Below, one piece after another: positions 47,998-57,162 of a stretch of DNA of 64,000 nt (positions within the stretch are counted from its first letter, which is position 1; each line of letters begins with the position of its first letter). The DNA comes from Gordonia sp. KTR9 (lineage in GTDB: Bacteria; Actinomycetota; Actinomycetes; Mycobacteriales; Mycobacteriaceae), in the NCBI RefSeq assembly GCF_000143885.2, contig NC_018581.1, positions 1 through 64,000 of the forward strand. The letters run 5' to 3'. The position numbers were made by a program, and so were the translations under genes. The notes under the pieces are model-generated. The model was not told where the DNA came from. It made no database searches and was given only the letters and a program-made list of their open reading frames with translations.

Positions 47998-48944
47998 GGG
48001 TCTCGGTCGGCGGACGCATCGCACTGGGAGTCCTCGTCGCGAGCATGGTCGGGCTGTCCGCGTGTTCCAGCGGAACGACGCCCACGACGACGACCAGCAG
48101 TGCCACGGCCGCGCCGGTCGAGTACCTGGACGAGGTGACCATCCAACGGTTCGACTATCCGACACCGGATGACGGTGACTCGGAACAGAATTGGGCCGAG
48201 CTGTACCTGCCCGAGGGAGAACAGCGGGTCGATTCGATCCCGCTCGTGGTCCTCATCCACGGCGGCGCGTGGCAGAGCGCCCTCGGCGCCGACATCTTCG
48301 AACCGCTCGCGCGAGACCTCGCCGGCCGGGGCATGGCCGTCTACAACATCGAGTACCGCCGCGTCGGTTCGGGCGGCGGGTGGCCGACGACGTTCCGCGA
48401 TGTCGCGAGCGCGCTGGACCACGTCGTCGTCGTCGACCGGCAGTTCCCGCAGATCGACACCGACGACGAACTGATCGTCGGGCACAGTGCGGGTGCCCAG
48501 CTCGCGGTGTGGGGCGGGACGAGGCACAAGCTGGAGGACGACGAGGTCGGTGCGCGGCCGTTGTTCCGCCCAACACGCGTCGTCTCACTCGCCGGTCCAC
48601 TCGACATGACCTACGCGGCAACGCATGGCGACGACCGCATCGTCACCGCCCTCGGTGGCACACCGGCGCAGGTCCCGCAGCGGTACACGATGGTCGACCC
48701 CATCCAGAACATCGATCCCGACACCCCCGTGGTCGCCGTCCACGGAACCGCCGACCGTATGGTCGCGCCGGCGAACTCCCAGCGTTACGTCGCCGCCGTC
48801 GTCCGCGAAGGCGGCGAGGCCGAGGCCGTTCTCATCCGCGGCGGAAACCACGGTTCGGTGGTCACCTCGGACGCGCCCGAGTACCCACGAGTCCTCGACA
48901 TCATCACGGGCGCGTCGGCGGCCGATGTGGAAGACGTGGCCTGA
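47994..48944 (+). CDS. Lipoprotein alpha/beta hydrolase
   Basis: A 316-residue lipoprotein. The lipobox LSAC puts the lipid-bearing Cys at about 24. The alpha/beta-hydrolase fold shows HGGAW (oxyanion hole), GHSAGAQLAVW (nucleophile Ser), DRMV after HGTA (Asp) and GGNHGS (His). The HGGAW pattern fits the esterase/kynurenine-formamidase-like group; the substrate is unknown. GTG 47994 overlaps the stop of the secreted papain-like gene, so they act in the same transcript. Confidence 0.88.
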   Translation: MRVSVGGRIALGVLVASMVGLSACSSGTTPTTTTSSATAAPVEYLDEVTIQRFDYPTPDDGDSEQNWAELYLPEGEQRVDSIPLVVLIHGGAWQSALGADIFEPLARDLAGRGMAVYNIEYRRVGSGGGWPTTFRDVASALDHVVVVDRQFPQIDTDDELIVGHSAGAQLAVWGGTRHKLEDDEVGARPLFRPTRVVSLAGPLDMTYAATHGDDRIVTALGGTPAQVPQRYTMVDPIQNIDPDTPVVAVHGTADRMVAPANSQRYVAAVVREGGEAEAVLIRGGNHGSVVTSDAPEYPRVLDIITGASAADVEDVA

Positions 48945-48953
48945 GCGGCCGAT

Positions 48954-49979
48954 TCACGGCGCCACGAGAGTCGCGGCCGGCGTGTACTTCTCGCGCTTGA
49001 TCCGCCGCGGGGCCATGCGTCGCCGTTTGAGCGCGCGGACCCCGGCCTCGACCATCGCGGGCGGACCGCAGAGGTAGGCGGCGTGGTCACGGCAGGAGTC
49101 GAAGTCGTCCATCATCGCGTCACCGACGTAACAGGTTCGGCCGCACCACTCTTGGCGACTGAGGCAGGGCGTGTAGCGGACGTTGGGGTGCTCGGCCGAG
49201 AGTGAGCGCCAGAAGTCGACGTCGTACAACTCGGCTTCGGTGCGAACGCCGTGGTAGAGGTGCACCTCGCGATCGGGGTCGATCTCGAGGGCGGCTCTCG
49301 CGATCGCCTTCAGCGGAGCGAGGCCCGTGCCCCCGGCGAGCAGGATGAGTCCGACGCCGGGCTCATCCTGCCGATGACAGAAGTCGCCCCACGGTCCCGT
49401 CATGGACAGCGAGGCCCCGACGGCCAGCGTGTCGAAGATCCACCGGTCGGTGGCGAGACCGTCGGGCTGCCGGCGGATGTGGAACTCGAGGGTGTCGGCT
49501 TCGCTGGGTGGGTTGGCCATCGAGTACGGACGCGTCTGGTCGGTACCCGGGATCGACAACTCGACGTACTGTCCGGCGATGAACTCGAACGGTTCGTCGA
49601 GTGACACCGTGACGGACACGGTGTCATCGGCCACCGTGGTGATCGAGCTGACGGTTCCGGCGACATCGCGCAACACATGGTGGTGTGCGCCGGATTCGTC
49701 CGCCTGCGTTTCGACGGCGACGTCGGTGAGGGGTGTCGACTGGCACGACAATACGTATCCCTGCTGCCGTTCGGCTTCGGACAGGACCGTGTCGGGGGCC
49801 GGCGGTGCGTCCACCATCCCGTCGATCACGCGCACCTTGCAGGTGCCGCAGGTCCCCTGGTTGCAGGAGTTGGGAATCCACATCCCCTGACGCAACAGGG
49901 CATCGAGAATTCGCTGCCCGGCCCCGCAGGTCGCCGAGTCGGCGCCGGTGTCGATACGGAACGTCGTCGGATCAGTCAT
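48954..49979 (-). CDS. 2Fe-2S ferredoxin-reductase fusion (P450 electron donor)
   Basis: A 341-residue electron-transfer protein. The N-terminal 2Fe-2S domain has Cys39, Cys44, Cys47 and Cys79 (SCNQGTCGTC). An FAD domain (RPYSMANPP) and a NAD(P)H domain (LLAGGTGLAPL, YLCGPPAMVEAG) follow. It matches the reductase of oxygenase systems. ATG 49979 starts two bases after the P450 stop, so it very probably supplies electrons to that enzyme. Confidence 0.92.
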   Translation of the reverse strand: MTDPTTFRIDTGADSATCGAGQRILDALLRQGMWIPNSCNQGTCGTCKVRVIDGMVDAPPAPDTVLSEAERQQGYVLSCQSTPLTDVAVETQADESGAHHHVLRDVAGTVSSITTVADDTVSVTVSLDEPFEFIAGQYVELSIPGTDQTRPYSMANPPSEADTLEFHIRRQPDGLATDRWIFDTLAVGASLSMTGPWGDFCHRQDEPGVGLILLAGGTGLAPLKAIARAALEIDPDREVHLYHGVRTEAELYDVDFWRSLSAEHPNVRYTPCLSRQEWCGRTCYVGDAMMDDFDSCRDHAAYLCGPPAMVEAGVRALKRRRMAPRRIKREKYTPAATLVAP

Positions 49980-49981
49980 GG

Positions 49982-51193
49982 TCACACCTCCCACACCGTG
50001 TGCAGTGACGTCGGACCACGGAAACCCCAACCCCAGAACTCGACGTCGCTGCTGTGATCGCGTTCGAGGTTCGGGATGGACTCGAACAGCTCCTCGAGTG
50101 CGATCCGGCACACGTGGTTCGCGAAGTAGATGCCGGCGCATGCGTGGTCACCGGCACCGAATGCCAGATGCGGCAACGGAGGTCGGGTGATGTCGTACTC
50201 CGACGGTGCCTCGTAGACCGAGTCGTCGTGGTTGGCCGAGCCGTACGACATCAGGACCACCGAGCCCTCGGGCAGGTCGACGCCGGCGACCTCGACGTCT
50301 CTTGTACTGATCCGGGCCGTCGCCGACCAGATCGGCGACGTCCACCGCATGCCTTCCGAGATCGCGCGCGGGATCAAGGTCGGCTCGTCGACGACCTGCT
50401 CGAACTGATCCGGGCGGCTGAACAGCCCTACCAGCGTGGAGGCCATGGCGTGACCCGGCTCCTGCATCGCGCCGAGGAGGTAGACGTACAGCGTGGGGTA
50501 GATGTAGTCGCGGTCGCGGGTCTGTCCCTCGGGCATCCCGTCGTGCAGCCAGTGCGAGATCGCGCTGTCGTCGGGATTCTCGATCCAGTTGTCGATCAGC
50601 GGATTGACGATGGACTGGATCTCCAGCTTCGCTGCGTCGGCCTCGGCGAAGCCGTCGGGATTGGTGAACTCGCCGTCCTCGTCGACTCCCGCATTGGTGA
50701 ACGACACCGACAGCTTGTGGAACCATTCGCGCAACTTGTCCGAGCCCACCGACTGCAGACCGAGCAGGTCGCCGAGAGCCCGAACGCTGACGGGTTCGCA
50801 GTACTGGGCCACGAGCTCGGCGCGTCCCACGTCCTCGAAGTCGGTCAGGTACCGGCGGGCGATGGGCCGGACGAGGTCGTCGATCCACCGGTCGACCTCT
50901 TGGGGCTGCAGTGCGGGGTCGACCATCGAGCGCAGGTCCTCGTGGATCGGCCCGTTGACTCCGATCACCGCCGGGTGTCCGAAGGTCCGGCCCCCGGCCT
51001 TGGTGATCACCGCTTCGAAGTCGGGGCTGGTGGCGATCGACCGGCAGATGTCGGCGGTCGTCGCGACGTAGGAGCCGAGAACCGGAACATAGGCGAGCGG
51101 CGCCTCGGCGCGGAGTCGCTCGTAGACGGGATAGGGGTTGCGTTCCAGTTCGGTCATCGTGATGTCGTCGATCCACGACATGGTGCTGGTCAT
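49982..51193 (-). CDS. Cytochrome P450
   Basis: A 403-residue heme monooxygenase. The heme loop is [10 protein letters not shown] (the Cys binds iron), and the ExxR motif is EGMR. The oxygen-activation I helix reads [10 protein letters not shown] in place of the common AG-D/E-T-T, as in some rhodococcal P450s. ATG 51193 has CGGAGGAA upstream. The reductase gene follows two bases after its stop. An AraC gene is divergent. The substrate is unknown; neighbours suggest a catabolic or lactone-related compound. Confidence 0.93.
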   Translation of the reverse strand: MTSTMSWIDDITMTELERNPYPVYERLRAEAPLAYVPVLGSYVATTADICRSIATSPDFEAVITKAGGRTFGHPAVIGVNGPIHEDLRSMVDPALQPQEVDRWIDDLVRPIARRYLTDFEDVGRAELVAQYCEPVSVRALGDLLGLQSVGSDKLREWFHKLSVSFTNAGVDEDGEFTNPDGFAEADAAKLEIQSIVNPLIDNWIENPDDSAISHWLHDGMPEGQTRDRDYIYPTLYVYLLGAMQEPGHAMASTLVGLFSRPDQFEQVVDEPTLIPRAISEGMRWTSPIWSATARISTRDVEVAGVDLPEGSVVLMSYGSANHDDSVYEAPSEYDITRPPLPHLAFGAGDHACAGIYFANHVCRIALEELFESIPNLERDHSSDVEFWGWGFRGPTSLHTVWEV

Positions 51194-51438
51194 GGGTTCC
51201 TCCGCGGTGTTCGTGTCGAGATCCGGGGTGGGCTTCTGCGGTCGGCGGGTGCCGACCATCCGGTGCGTCGTGACACTAGGGACCTCGGGTGCCGGCGGGC
51301 GATACGCTTCGCGCGCTGCCGGCACCGATCGCGCGACGATGTGACTGCAGTCTCTGAATCGGGTGGCGAGTGTGGTGGGTCACCGGGTTGAATCGAGACG
51401 CGGGACCTGGGCATGACCGGAGTACGAGGAAGAAGTCC

Positions 51439-52371
51439 ATGCGGAGCACGACATCGACCAGCGACTGGGACACGGCACATCGTGCAGTCGAAGAGGTGTA
51501 TTTCCCGCACGAGCTGACCGCGCTCTCCTCGCCGGATCAGCTCGATCTGACGCTGCAGACCGTCGAGTTGGGTCCGGTGACGATCGGCAGACTCAACTGG
51601 GGCACCGATGTTTCCATCTCCTGCGACTATCCGGGCGCCTACGAGATCAACATCCCGATCCGCGGTGTCCTCGACTCACGCGCCGGGTCGGTGCAGACCA
51701 CGTCGGCCGCAGGTGAGGCCACGGTCTTCACCGCGGACCGGCCGTCGACGATCACGAGGTGGTCCGCGGACTGTGTCGTCGTGGGGGTGAAGTTCGACGC
51801 CGAGTATCTCGAACGCGAGGCCGACCGGGTCCGGGCTTCGGCGCTGCGTTCGCAGTTGCACCTGCCGGACCAGCTGGATCTCGCCGGGCCCGACCAGCAG
51901 GCGTGGTTCGGGCTCGTGCGGGCGCTCTCCGCCCAGGTGCGGGAGCCCGCCGATCTCCTGTCGAACCCACTGGTCGGACCTCAGTTGGCGAGCGCGATCA
52001 GCAGTGCCTTCCTCCTCGCGGTGTCGCCCGACGAGGTGGGCACCGGTCTGCGCCCGCGCATGGTCAAACGGGTGCTCGACGCGCTGCACGACGATCCCGG
52101 AAGGGACTGGCGCCTGGCCGACATGGCCGAACTCGGCGGATCGAGCCTCCGACGCCTGCAGGAGGGCTTCGCCGAACACGTCGGTTCGAGTCCGACCCAG
52201 ACGCTGCGCGACATCCGACTCGGCCGAGCACACCACGACCTCACATCACCGGACAACACCGATACGGTCGCGGAAGTCGCTGCGCGCTGGGGTTTCTCCA
52301 GCCCGAGCCGCCTGGCGGCGGCTTACAAGAAGCGGTACGGAGTCGCGCCGTCGGAACATCGTCGGCTGTAG
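51439..52371 (+). CDS. AraC-family transcriptional regulator
   Basis: A 310-residue regulator. The N-terminal half is an AraC-binding-like (cupin) domain; the C-terminal HTH (about 215-310) reads RDWRLADMAELGGSSLRRLQ, then GSSPTQTLRDIRLGRAH and the second helix AARWGFSSPSRLAAAYKKRY. ATG 51439 has AGGA upstream. It is divergent from the P450 gene (245-base region) and likely activates the P450-reductase unit, and perhaps the permease downstream. A hairpin follows at 52411-52447. Confidence 0.9.
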   Translation: MRSTTSTSDWDTAHRAVEEVYFPHELTALSSPDQLDLTLQTVELGPVTIGRLNWGTDVSISCDYPGAYEINIPIRGVLDSRAGSVQTTSAAGEATVFTADRPSTITRWSADCVVVGVKFDAEYLEREADRVRASALRSQLHLPDQLDLAGPDQQAWFGLVRALSAQVREPADLLSNPLVGPQLASAISSAFLLAVSPDEVGTGLRPRMVKRVLDALHDDPGRDWRLADMAELGGSSLRRLQEGFAEHVGSSPTQTLRDIRLGRAHHDLTSPDNTDTVAEVAARWGFSSPSRLAAAYKKRYGVAPSEHRRL

Positions 52372-52410
52372 TCGGGTCCGGCGCGATTCACCGTGCGGGC
52401 CTCTGGTCCC

Positions 52411-52447
52411 GTTGCGATTTCGCCCGGTTCCCGGGACAAATCGCAAC
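52411..52447 (+). terminator. Hairpin after the AraC gene
   Basis: GTTGCGATTT (52411-52420) and AAATCGCAAC (52438-52447) are perfect complements, and the inner CCCGG/CCGGG also pairs. Confidence 0.65.
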
Positions 52448-52641
52448 CTGATCTCTCCCGTGCGCGCTGCCTGCCGAGGTGACCGGCCCGACATCCTGTC
52501 CGTCGCCGACCGAGTGAATGCGGACGTTCTGTAGGTATCGCAGCCGCGGCGACCGGACCACGATGGATGCACTGCGCATCGTCGCGCGCCATGCCCGACC
52601 GCACCCCGACCCCTCGGGCCGATCTCTCTGGGACGGACACA

Positions 52642-54081
52642 ATGACCGCACTCGACGCCGCGACCCCGTCGGCACCCGGACCGAAGCACTCGGTCCCGGA
52701 GGCCGAGGCCGAGCTCGAACTCATCCCCGAATCCGCCAAGACCCACGATGTGCGCGGACAGTTCTGGATCTGGGCCGGTGCGAACATCGCGCCGATCAAC
52801 TGGGTGCTGGGTGCACTCGGCGTCACCATGGGCCTCGGGTTGTGGGAGACGGTGGCCGTCCTCGTCGTCGGCAACGCCATCGGCATGACGATCTTCGGCG
52901 TCTTCGTGGTCATCGGTCAGCGCACCGGGGTCACCGGGATGGTGCTCTCGCGGGCCGTCTTCGGACGCCGCGGCGCCTATGTTCCCGCGGCCGTTCAGGC
53001 ACTGGTCTGTATGGGCTGGTGCGCGGTCAACACCTGGATCGTCCTCGACCTGGTGATGGCGCTGCTCGGTGAGATGGGACTCGTCGACCCGGACCTCGAC
53101 AACAACGCCGCGCGGATCGTCGTGGCGGCGATCATCATGGGGATGCAGGTGACGATCGCCTGGTTCGGGTACCGGGTGATCTCCGCCTTCGAACGGTGGA
53201 CGGTGCCGCCGACGGTCGCGATCCTGCTCGTCATGACCGTCGTCGCGTGGGTCGGTCTGGACGTGAACTGGGGACAGACGACCTCGCCAGAGCTCACGGG
53301 ATCGGCGCACATCGGTGCGATCACCGCGGTGATGACCGCGATCGGCATCGGGTGGGGCCTGACGTGGATCGGTTACGCCGGCGACTACTCGCGCTTCGTG
53401 TCCCGGGACGTGCCGTCGCGCAAGCTGTTCCTCGCGAGCGCACTCGGGCAGTTCATTCCGGTCGTCTGGCTCGGCGTGCTGGGTGCGTCGCTGGCCACCC
53501 TGAGCGACTCCGCCGATCCGGGCGAGATCATCGTCGATGCCTATGGCGTTCTCGCACTGCCGGTTCTGTTGCTGGTGATCCACGGACCGCTCGCGACCAA
53601 CATCCTCAACATCTACACGTGCACGGTGTCGACGCAGGCGCTCGACATCCGCGTCGACCGCCGCGTGCTGAACATGGTCATCGGCGTCGTGGCGATGGCG
53701 ATCGTCGTCTACTTCGTGCTCAACAGCGACTTCGCCACCACGATCGACTTCTGGCTGGTGTCGATCGTCGGCTGGCTGAGCCCGTGGGGCAGCGTCGTTC
53801 TCGTGCACTGGTTCCTGATCGCACGCCAACAGATCGACGCCGAGAGTCTGTTCGGCACACCGGCGGACAGCGTCCTGCCGATGGTGCGGCCGACCGCCCT
53901 CGTCGCACTCGCTCTCGGTGTCACGGCGACCTGGATGTTCATGTACGGCATGCTGCCGGCGCTGCAGGGTCCGGTTGCGGTCGCACTGGGTGGCATCGAC
54001 CTGTCCTGGCTTGCCGGTGCGGTGGTCGCCGGCACGTCCTACTGGGTCATGGAGAAGCTCACCGCGCCGCGCGCCGCGTGA
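52642..54081 (+). CDS. NCS1-family cytosine/purine-type permease
   Basis: A 479-residue membrane transporter with 12 predicted helices. Family parts are FWIWAGANIAPINWVLGALG, MVLSRAVFGRRGAYVPAAVQ, and WIGYAGDYSRFV. Known NCS1 substrates are nucleobases, hydantoins, allantoin and vitamin precursors; the exact one here is not readable. ATG 52642 has a GGGACGG-like site upstream. It sits between the AraC gene and the lactonase, which suggests uptake of the compound degraded by this locus. Confidence 0.9.
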   Translation: MTALDAATPSAPGPKHSVPEAEAELELIPESAKTHDVRGQFWIWAGANIAPINWVLGALGVTMGLGLWETVAVLVVGNAIGMTIFGVFVVIGQRTGVTGMVLSRAVFGRRGAYVPAAVQALVCMGWCAVNTWIVLDLVMALLGEMGLVDPDLDNNAARIVVAAIIMGMQVTIAWFGYRVISAFERWTVPPTVAILLVMTVVAWVGLDVNWGQTTSPELTGSAHIGAITAVMTAIGIGWGLTWIGYAGDYSRFVSRDVPSRKLFLASALGQFIPVVWLGVLGASLATLSDSADPGEIIVDAYGVLALPVLLLVIHGPLATNILNIYTCTVSTQALDIRVDRRVLNMVIGVVAMAIVVYFVLNSDFATTIDFWLVSIVGWLSPWGSVVLVHWFLIARQQIDAESLFGTPADSVLPMVRPTALVALALGVTATWMFMYGMLPALQGPVAVALGGIDLSWLAGAVVAGTSYWVMEKLTAPRAA

Positions 54082-54208
54082 CGCGCCACGACGAACCCTG
54101 CGGGAGCGGCCGACGAGAACGACGGACGAAAGTCGCCTGTCACGCCGGGGGAATCGACTAGGGTTCGCCGCAGTGGGAGGCAACGCCGCCTCCTGATGAG
54201 GAGGCTCC

Positions 54209-55168
54209 ATGGCCACCGTCCACACCGCGACCGGCCCGATCGATTCCGCAGACCTCGGAAACGTGTTGGTACACGAGCACGTCTTCATCGTCGGCGAAGA
54301 ATTCCGGCAGAACTACCAGGATGATTGGGACGAGGACGAGAAGGTCGCCGAAGCGGTCCGTGATCTGACGGAACTGAAGGAGCTCGGGATCGACACGATC
54401 CTCGACCCGACGGTTCTCGGCCTCGGCCGGTACATCCCGCGTATCCAACGGATCGCCGAACAGATCGACCTCAACATCGTCGTCGCGACCGGCCTCTACA
54501 CCTACAACGACATCCCGTTCCAATTCCACTATGCGGGCCCGGGAATGCTGTTCGACGTGCCGGAGCCATTGGTCACGCTCTTCACCAAGGACCTCACCGA
54601 GGGTATCGCGGACACCGGTGTGCGAGCGGCCTTCCTGAAGTGCGCCATCGAATCCCAGGGCCTCACACCGGGTGTCGAGCGCGTGATGCGCGCGGTGGGA
54701 CAGACCAGCGCCCAGACCGGCGCGCCCATCACCGTGCACACCGATCCGCACAGCCAGTCGGGACTGGTCGCCCAGAAGGTGTTCGCCGAGGAGGGGGCCG
54801 ACCTGACGAAGGTGGTCATCGGTCACTCCGGCGACAGCGTCGACCTCGACTACCTGATGAAACTCGCCGACGCCGGTTCGATCCTCGGCATGGACCGCTT
54901 CGGTCTCGACCTCCTCCTGCCGTTCGAGGAGCGCGTGAACACGGTCGCCGAACTGTGCAGGCGCGGATACGCCGACCGCATGGCCCTCGCGCACGATGCC
55001 GCCTGCTTCATCGACTGGTTCGACCACGAGGCCAAGAAACAGGCACTCCCCAAATGGAACTACCGACACATCAGCGAAGAGGTGCTGCCGGCGCTGCGAG
55101 AGCGCGGAGTCAGCGAGGCCGACATCACGACGATGCTCGTCGACGTGCCGCGACGCTACTTCGAGTAG
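54209..55168 (+). CDS. Phosphotriesterase-like lactonase (QsdA/PLL type)
   Basis: A 319-residue binuclear metal hydrolase. Metal ligands are HEHVF (two His), a carboxylated Lys in FLKCAIE, VHTDPH, IGHSGDS and Asp in HDAAC. GLGRYIPRIQRIA and MDRFGLD match phosphotriesterase-like lactonases, such as rhodococcal QsdA, which open N-acyl-homoserine lactones. Lactone hydrolysis is thus more likely than phosphotriesterase action. ATG 54209 has GAGGAGG. It stands in the P450/permease locus, convergent with the SDR. Confidence 0.9.
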   Translation: MATVHTATGPIDSADLGNVLVHEHVFIVGEEFRQNYQDDWDEDEKVAEAVRDLTELKELGIDTILDPTVLGLGRYIPRIQRIAEQIDLNIVVATGLYTYNDIPFQFHYAGPGMLFDVPEPLVTLFTKDLTEGIADTGVRAAFLKCAIESQGLTPGVERVMRAVGQTSAQTGAPITVHTDPHSQSGLVAQKVFAEEGADLTKVVIGHSGDSVDLDYLMKLADAGSILGMDRFGLDLLLPFEERVNTVAELCRRGYADRMALAHDAACFIDWFDHEAKKQALPKWNYRHISEEVLPALRERGVSEADITTMLVDVPRRYFE

Positions 55169-55192
55169 CAACCGCGACACGTCGGCGCGGGA

Positions 55193-55990
55193 TCATCGCA
55201 GGCTGGTCTGGTACCGGCGCATCCCGCGCAGCCACCGGTCGTAGTCGGCGCCCTTCTGGCGGTACATGTCAAGGACCTCGGGGTGGGGGAGGATGAGGAA
55301 GCGTTCGTCGGCGACGGCTTCCAGCACGATCGCGGCCACCGCCCCGGGAGTCAGCACCGCGCCCGCGCTCTCCACGGCGCGCTGCATCAGCCGCTGCTCT
55401 TCGCTCGCGGAATCACCGTCCGGCCGAAGCAATTTGGTGTCGACGCCCATGGGGCAGAGGCAACTGACCCGGACGCCGTCGTCGAAGTGGGTGATGTTGA
55501 GCCACTCCGCGAAGCCGACCGCGGCGTGTTTGGTGACCGAGTACGGTGCGTTGCCGATCTGGGTGAGCAGGCCCGCGGCCGACGCGGTGCTGACGAAGTA
55601 TCCCGTTCGGCGCTCCACCCAGTCCGGGATGAGGCGTCGGGTCGCTCGGATGTGGGCGCGGAGGTTGACGTCGACAGCGAGATCCCACACCGCCTCGTCG
55701 GTGTCGACCCCGCCGCCCAGGCCGACGCCGGCGTTGGCGAAGTACAGGTCGACCGGACCGAAGGTGCTCTCCGCCAGCCGAACCGCGGCATCGATGTGGT
55801 CGTCGGACGAGGCATCACCGCCGAGCGCGGTCGCCGCATCCCCGAACGACCCGGCGACGTCCCGGGCACCGGACTCGTCGAGGTCGGTGACGACGACCCT
55901 GGCGCCCGCATCGACCAGCGCATGCGCGATCGCCGCGCCGATACCCCCACCGCCACCCGTGACGATGGCCACCTTGCCTGCGACGTCCAT
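55193..55990 (-). CDS. Short-chain dehydrogenase/reductase (SDR)
   Basis: A 265-residue SDR. The cofactor loop is TGGGGGIG, with Asp at TDLD suggesting NAD. NAG, an active-site Ser in STASAAG and YSVTK (YxxxK) are all present. The C-terminal DMYRQKGADYDRWLRGMRRY is typical of a mycobacterial/Gordonia SDR group. It probably acts on an alcohol or ketone product of the P450/lactonase locus. ATG 55990 has a GGAGAT site. Confidence 0.92.
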   Translation of the reverse strand: MDVAGKVAIVTGGGGGIGAAIAHALVDAGARVVVTDLDESGARDVAGSFGDAATALGGDASSDDHIDAAVRLAESTFGPVDLYFANAGVGLGGGVDTDEAVWDLAVDVNLRAHIRATRRLIPDWVERRTGYFVSTASAAGLLTQIGNAPYSVTKHAAVGFAEWLNITHFDDGVRVSCLCPMGVDTKLLRPDGDSASEEQRLMQRAVESAGAVLTPGAVAAIVLEAVADERFLILPHPEVLDMYRQKGADYDRWLRGMRRYQTSLR

Positions 55991-56079
55991 GGATCTCCTT
56001 CGATCGCCGATGTGTGGGTCCAGAGTTACCAGACGGGGGACTTCGACAGGCTCAGCCTGCGGGAACGGGGCTCAGCCCA

Positions 56080-56314
56080 CTGCTCCCTAATCCGAAAGAA
56101 CCGCAAAACCACTGCTCCCTGAGGTGCGAGGAGCGATAGCGACGAGCCACGAAGGGCCCAGTGAGACACGTCGCCAACCCTTCGTGGCTCGCTTCGCTCG
56201 CACCTCAGGGAGCAGAAAATTCGGCACTCGCACGCGGTTCTTTCGTGATCCACGACGGCCGCCAGGCCGCAGGTACTGAGGTGCGAGGAGCGCTAGCGAC
56301 GAGCCACGAAGGGC
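56080..56314. repeat. Repeat block: inverted sequence, copy D and half copy E
   Basis: It starts with CTGCTCCCTAATCCGAAAGA (56080), which returns inverted at 57108-57138. Copy D (56112-56215) has perfect 19-base outer arms, CTGCTCCCTGAGGTGCGAG and its complement. A half copy, E, lies at 56275-56314. No gene is supported in 55991-56414. Confidence 0.9.
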
Positions 56315-56414
56315 CACTCGCCACAGTTCTCCGAACTCTTCGACGCCGATGAGTTTCCCGGCGACGCCCGGTCTGACATCGTGACGTTCACCGCGAAGAG
56401 ACGAGAGGCACACC

Positions 56415-56957
56415 ATGGGAAAGATCCACGTCCACGAGTTCATCACCCTCGACGGCAGCTACGAGGACCCGAGCTTCACGATGCCGTACGGATTCGCCGA
56501 CGGGATGGGCGAGCTCCTTGGGTCCTTCATGTCCGACTGCACAGGAATCCTGCTTGGGCGCAACACGTTCGAGATGTTCGCCCCGGCCTGGTCGACCCGG
56601 ACCGTCGACGACGACCCCGGCGCCCCGTTCTTCAACGACACCACCAAGTACGTGGTGTCGTCGACTCTCGACGACACGAGCGCGTGGCAGAACTCGACGG
56701 TCATCGGTGCCTATGACGCCGACCGGATTCGCGAACTCAAGCACGAGCGCGATCTCTACATCAGCGGCAGCGGCACGCTCGTGCGAGCGTTGCTGCGCGA
56801 CAAGCTGATCGACGAGCTGCACCTGCTGGTCTATCCGGTGGTCTTGGGAAGCGGTGCCCGCCTCTTCGACGGTCTGGCCGATCTGCCGCTCACGCTCGTC
56901 GGCACCGACGTCTTCGACAACGGAGTCGTGCACCTCTCGTACAGCTCCGCCGACTGA
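56415..56957 (+). CDS. RibD C-terminal-type (dihydrofolate-reductase-like) reductase
   Basis: A 180-residue protein starting MGKIHVHEFITLDGSYEDPS. Family parts are LLGRNTFEMFAPAWSTR, KYVVSSTLDDTSAWQNSTVI, LYISGSGTLVRALL and LVYPVVLGSGARLFDGL. It is a predicted NAD(P)H-dependent reductase, paralogous to 38038. ATG 56415 follows AGACGAGAGG. It is flanked on both sides by inverted hairpin repeats, and looks like an isolated cassette. Confidence 0.9.
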   Translation: MGKIHVHEFITLDGSYEDPSFTMPYGFADGMGELLGSFMSDCTGILLGRNTFEMFAPAWSTRTVDDDPGAPFFNDTTKYVVSSTLDDTSAWQNSTVIGAYDADRIRELKHERDLYISGSGTLVRALLRDKLIDELHLLVYPVVLGSGARLFDGLADLPLTLVGTDVFDNGVVHLSYSSAD

Positions 56958-56980
56958 GCGGCTCCGGCCGGCCTCGGCCC

Positions 56981-57162
56981 CAGAGATGCGAGCGAAGCGA
57001 GCCTCGAAGGGCTCGCGAGGTGTCTCACCACGCCCTTCGTGGCTCGTCGCTTTCGCTCCTCGCACCTCAGGGACCAGGGGTGCGGCTATTTCGGATTAGG
57101 GACCAGGGGTTATGCGGTTCATTCGGATTAGGGAGCAGAAGGCGCCCCGTCGTCAGGGAGCG
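56981..57162. repeat. Repeat block: copy F, inverted sequences and stub G
   Basis: Copy F (about 56981-57080) has CTCGAAGGGC / GCCCTTCG inner arms. TTTCGGATTAGGGACCAGGGG (57090-57110, shown in part) and the 57108-57138 segment are the inverse of the 56080 sequence. A short stub, TCAGGGAGCGG (57153-57163), overlaps the stop of the TY-Chap gene. Confidence 0.85.

Noticed and set aside
52246-54288. Very long minus-strand frame over the permease
   Set aside because: Its His/Asp/Arg-rich composition is typical of GC-rich antisense shadows; the NCS1 permease is clearly encoded on the plus strand.
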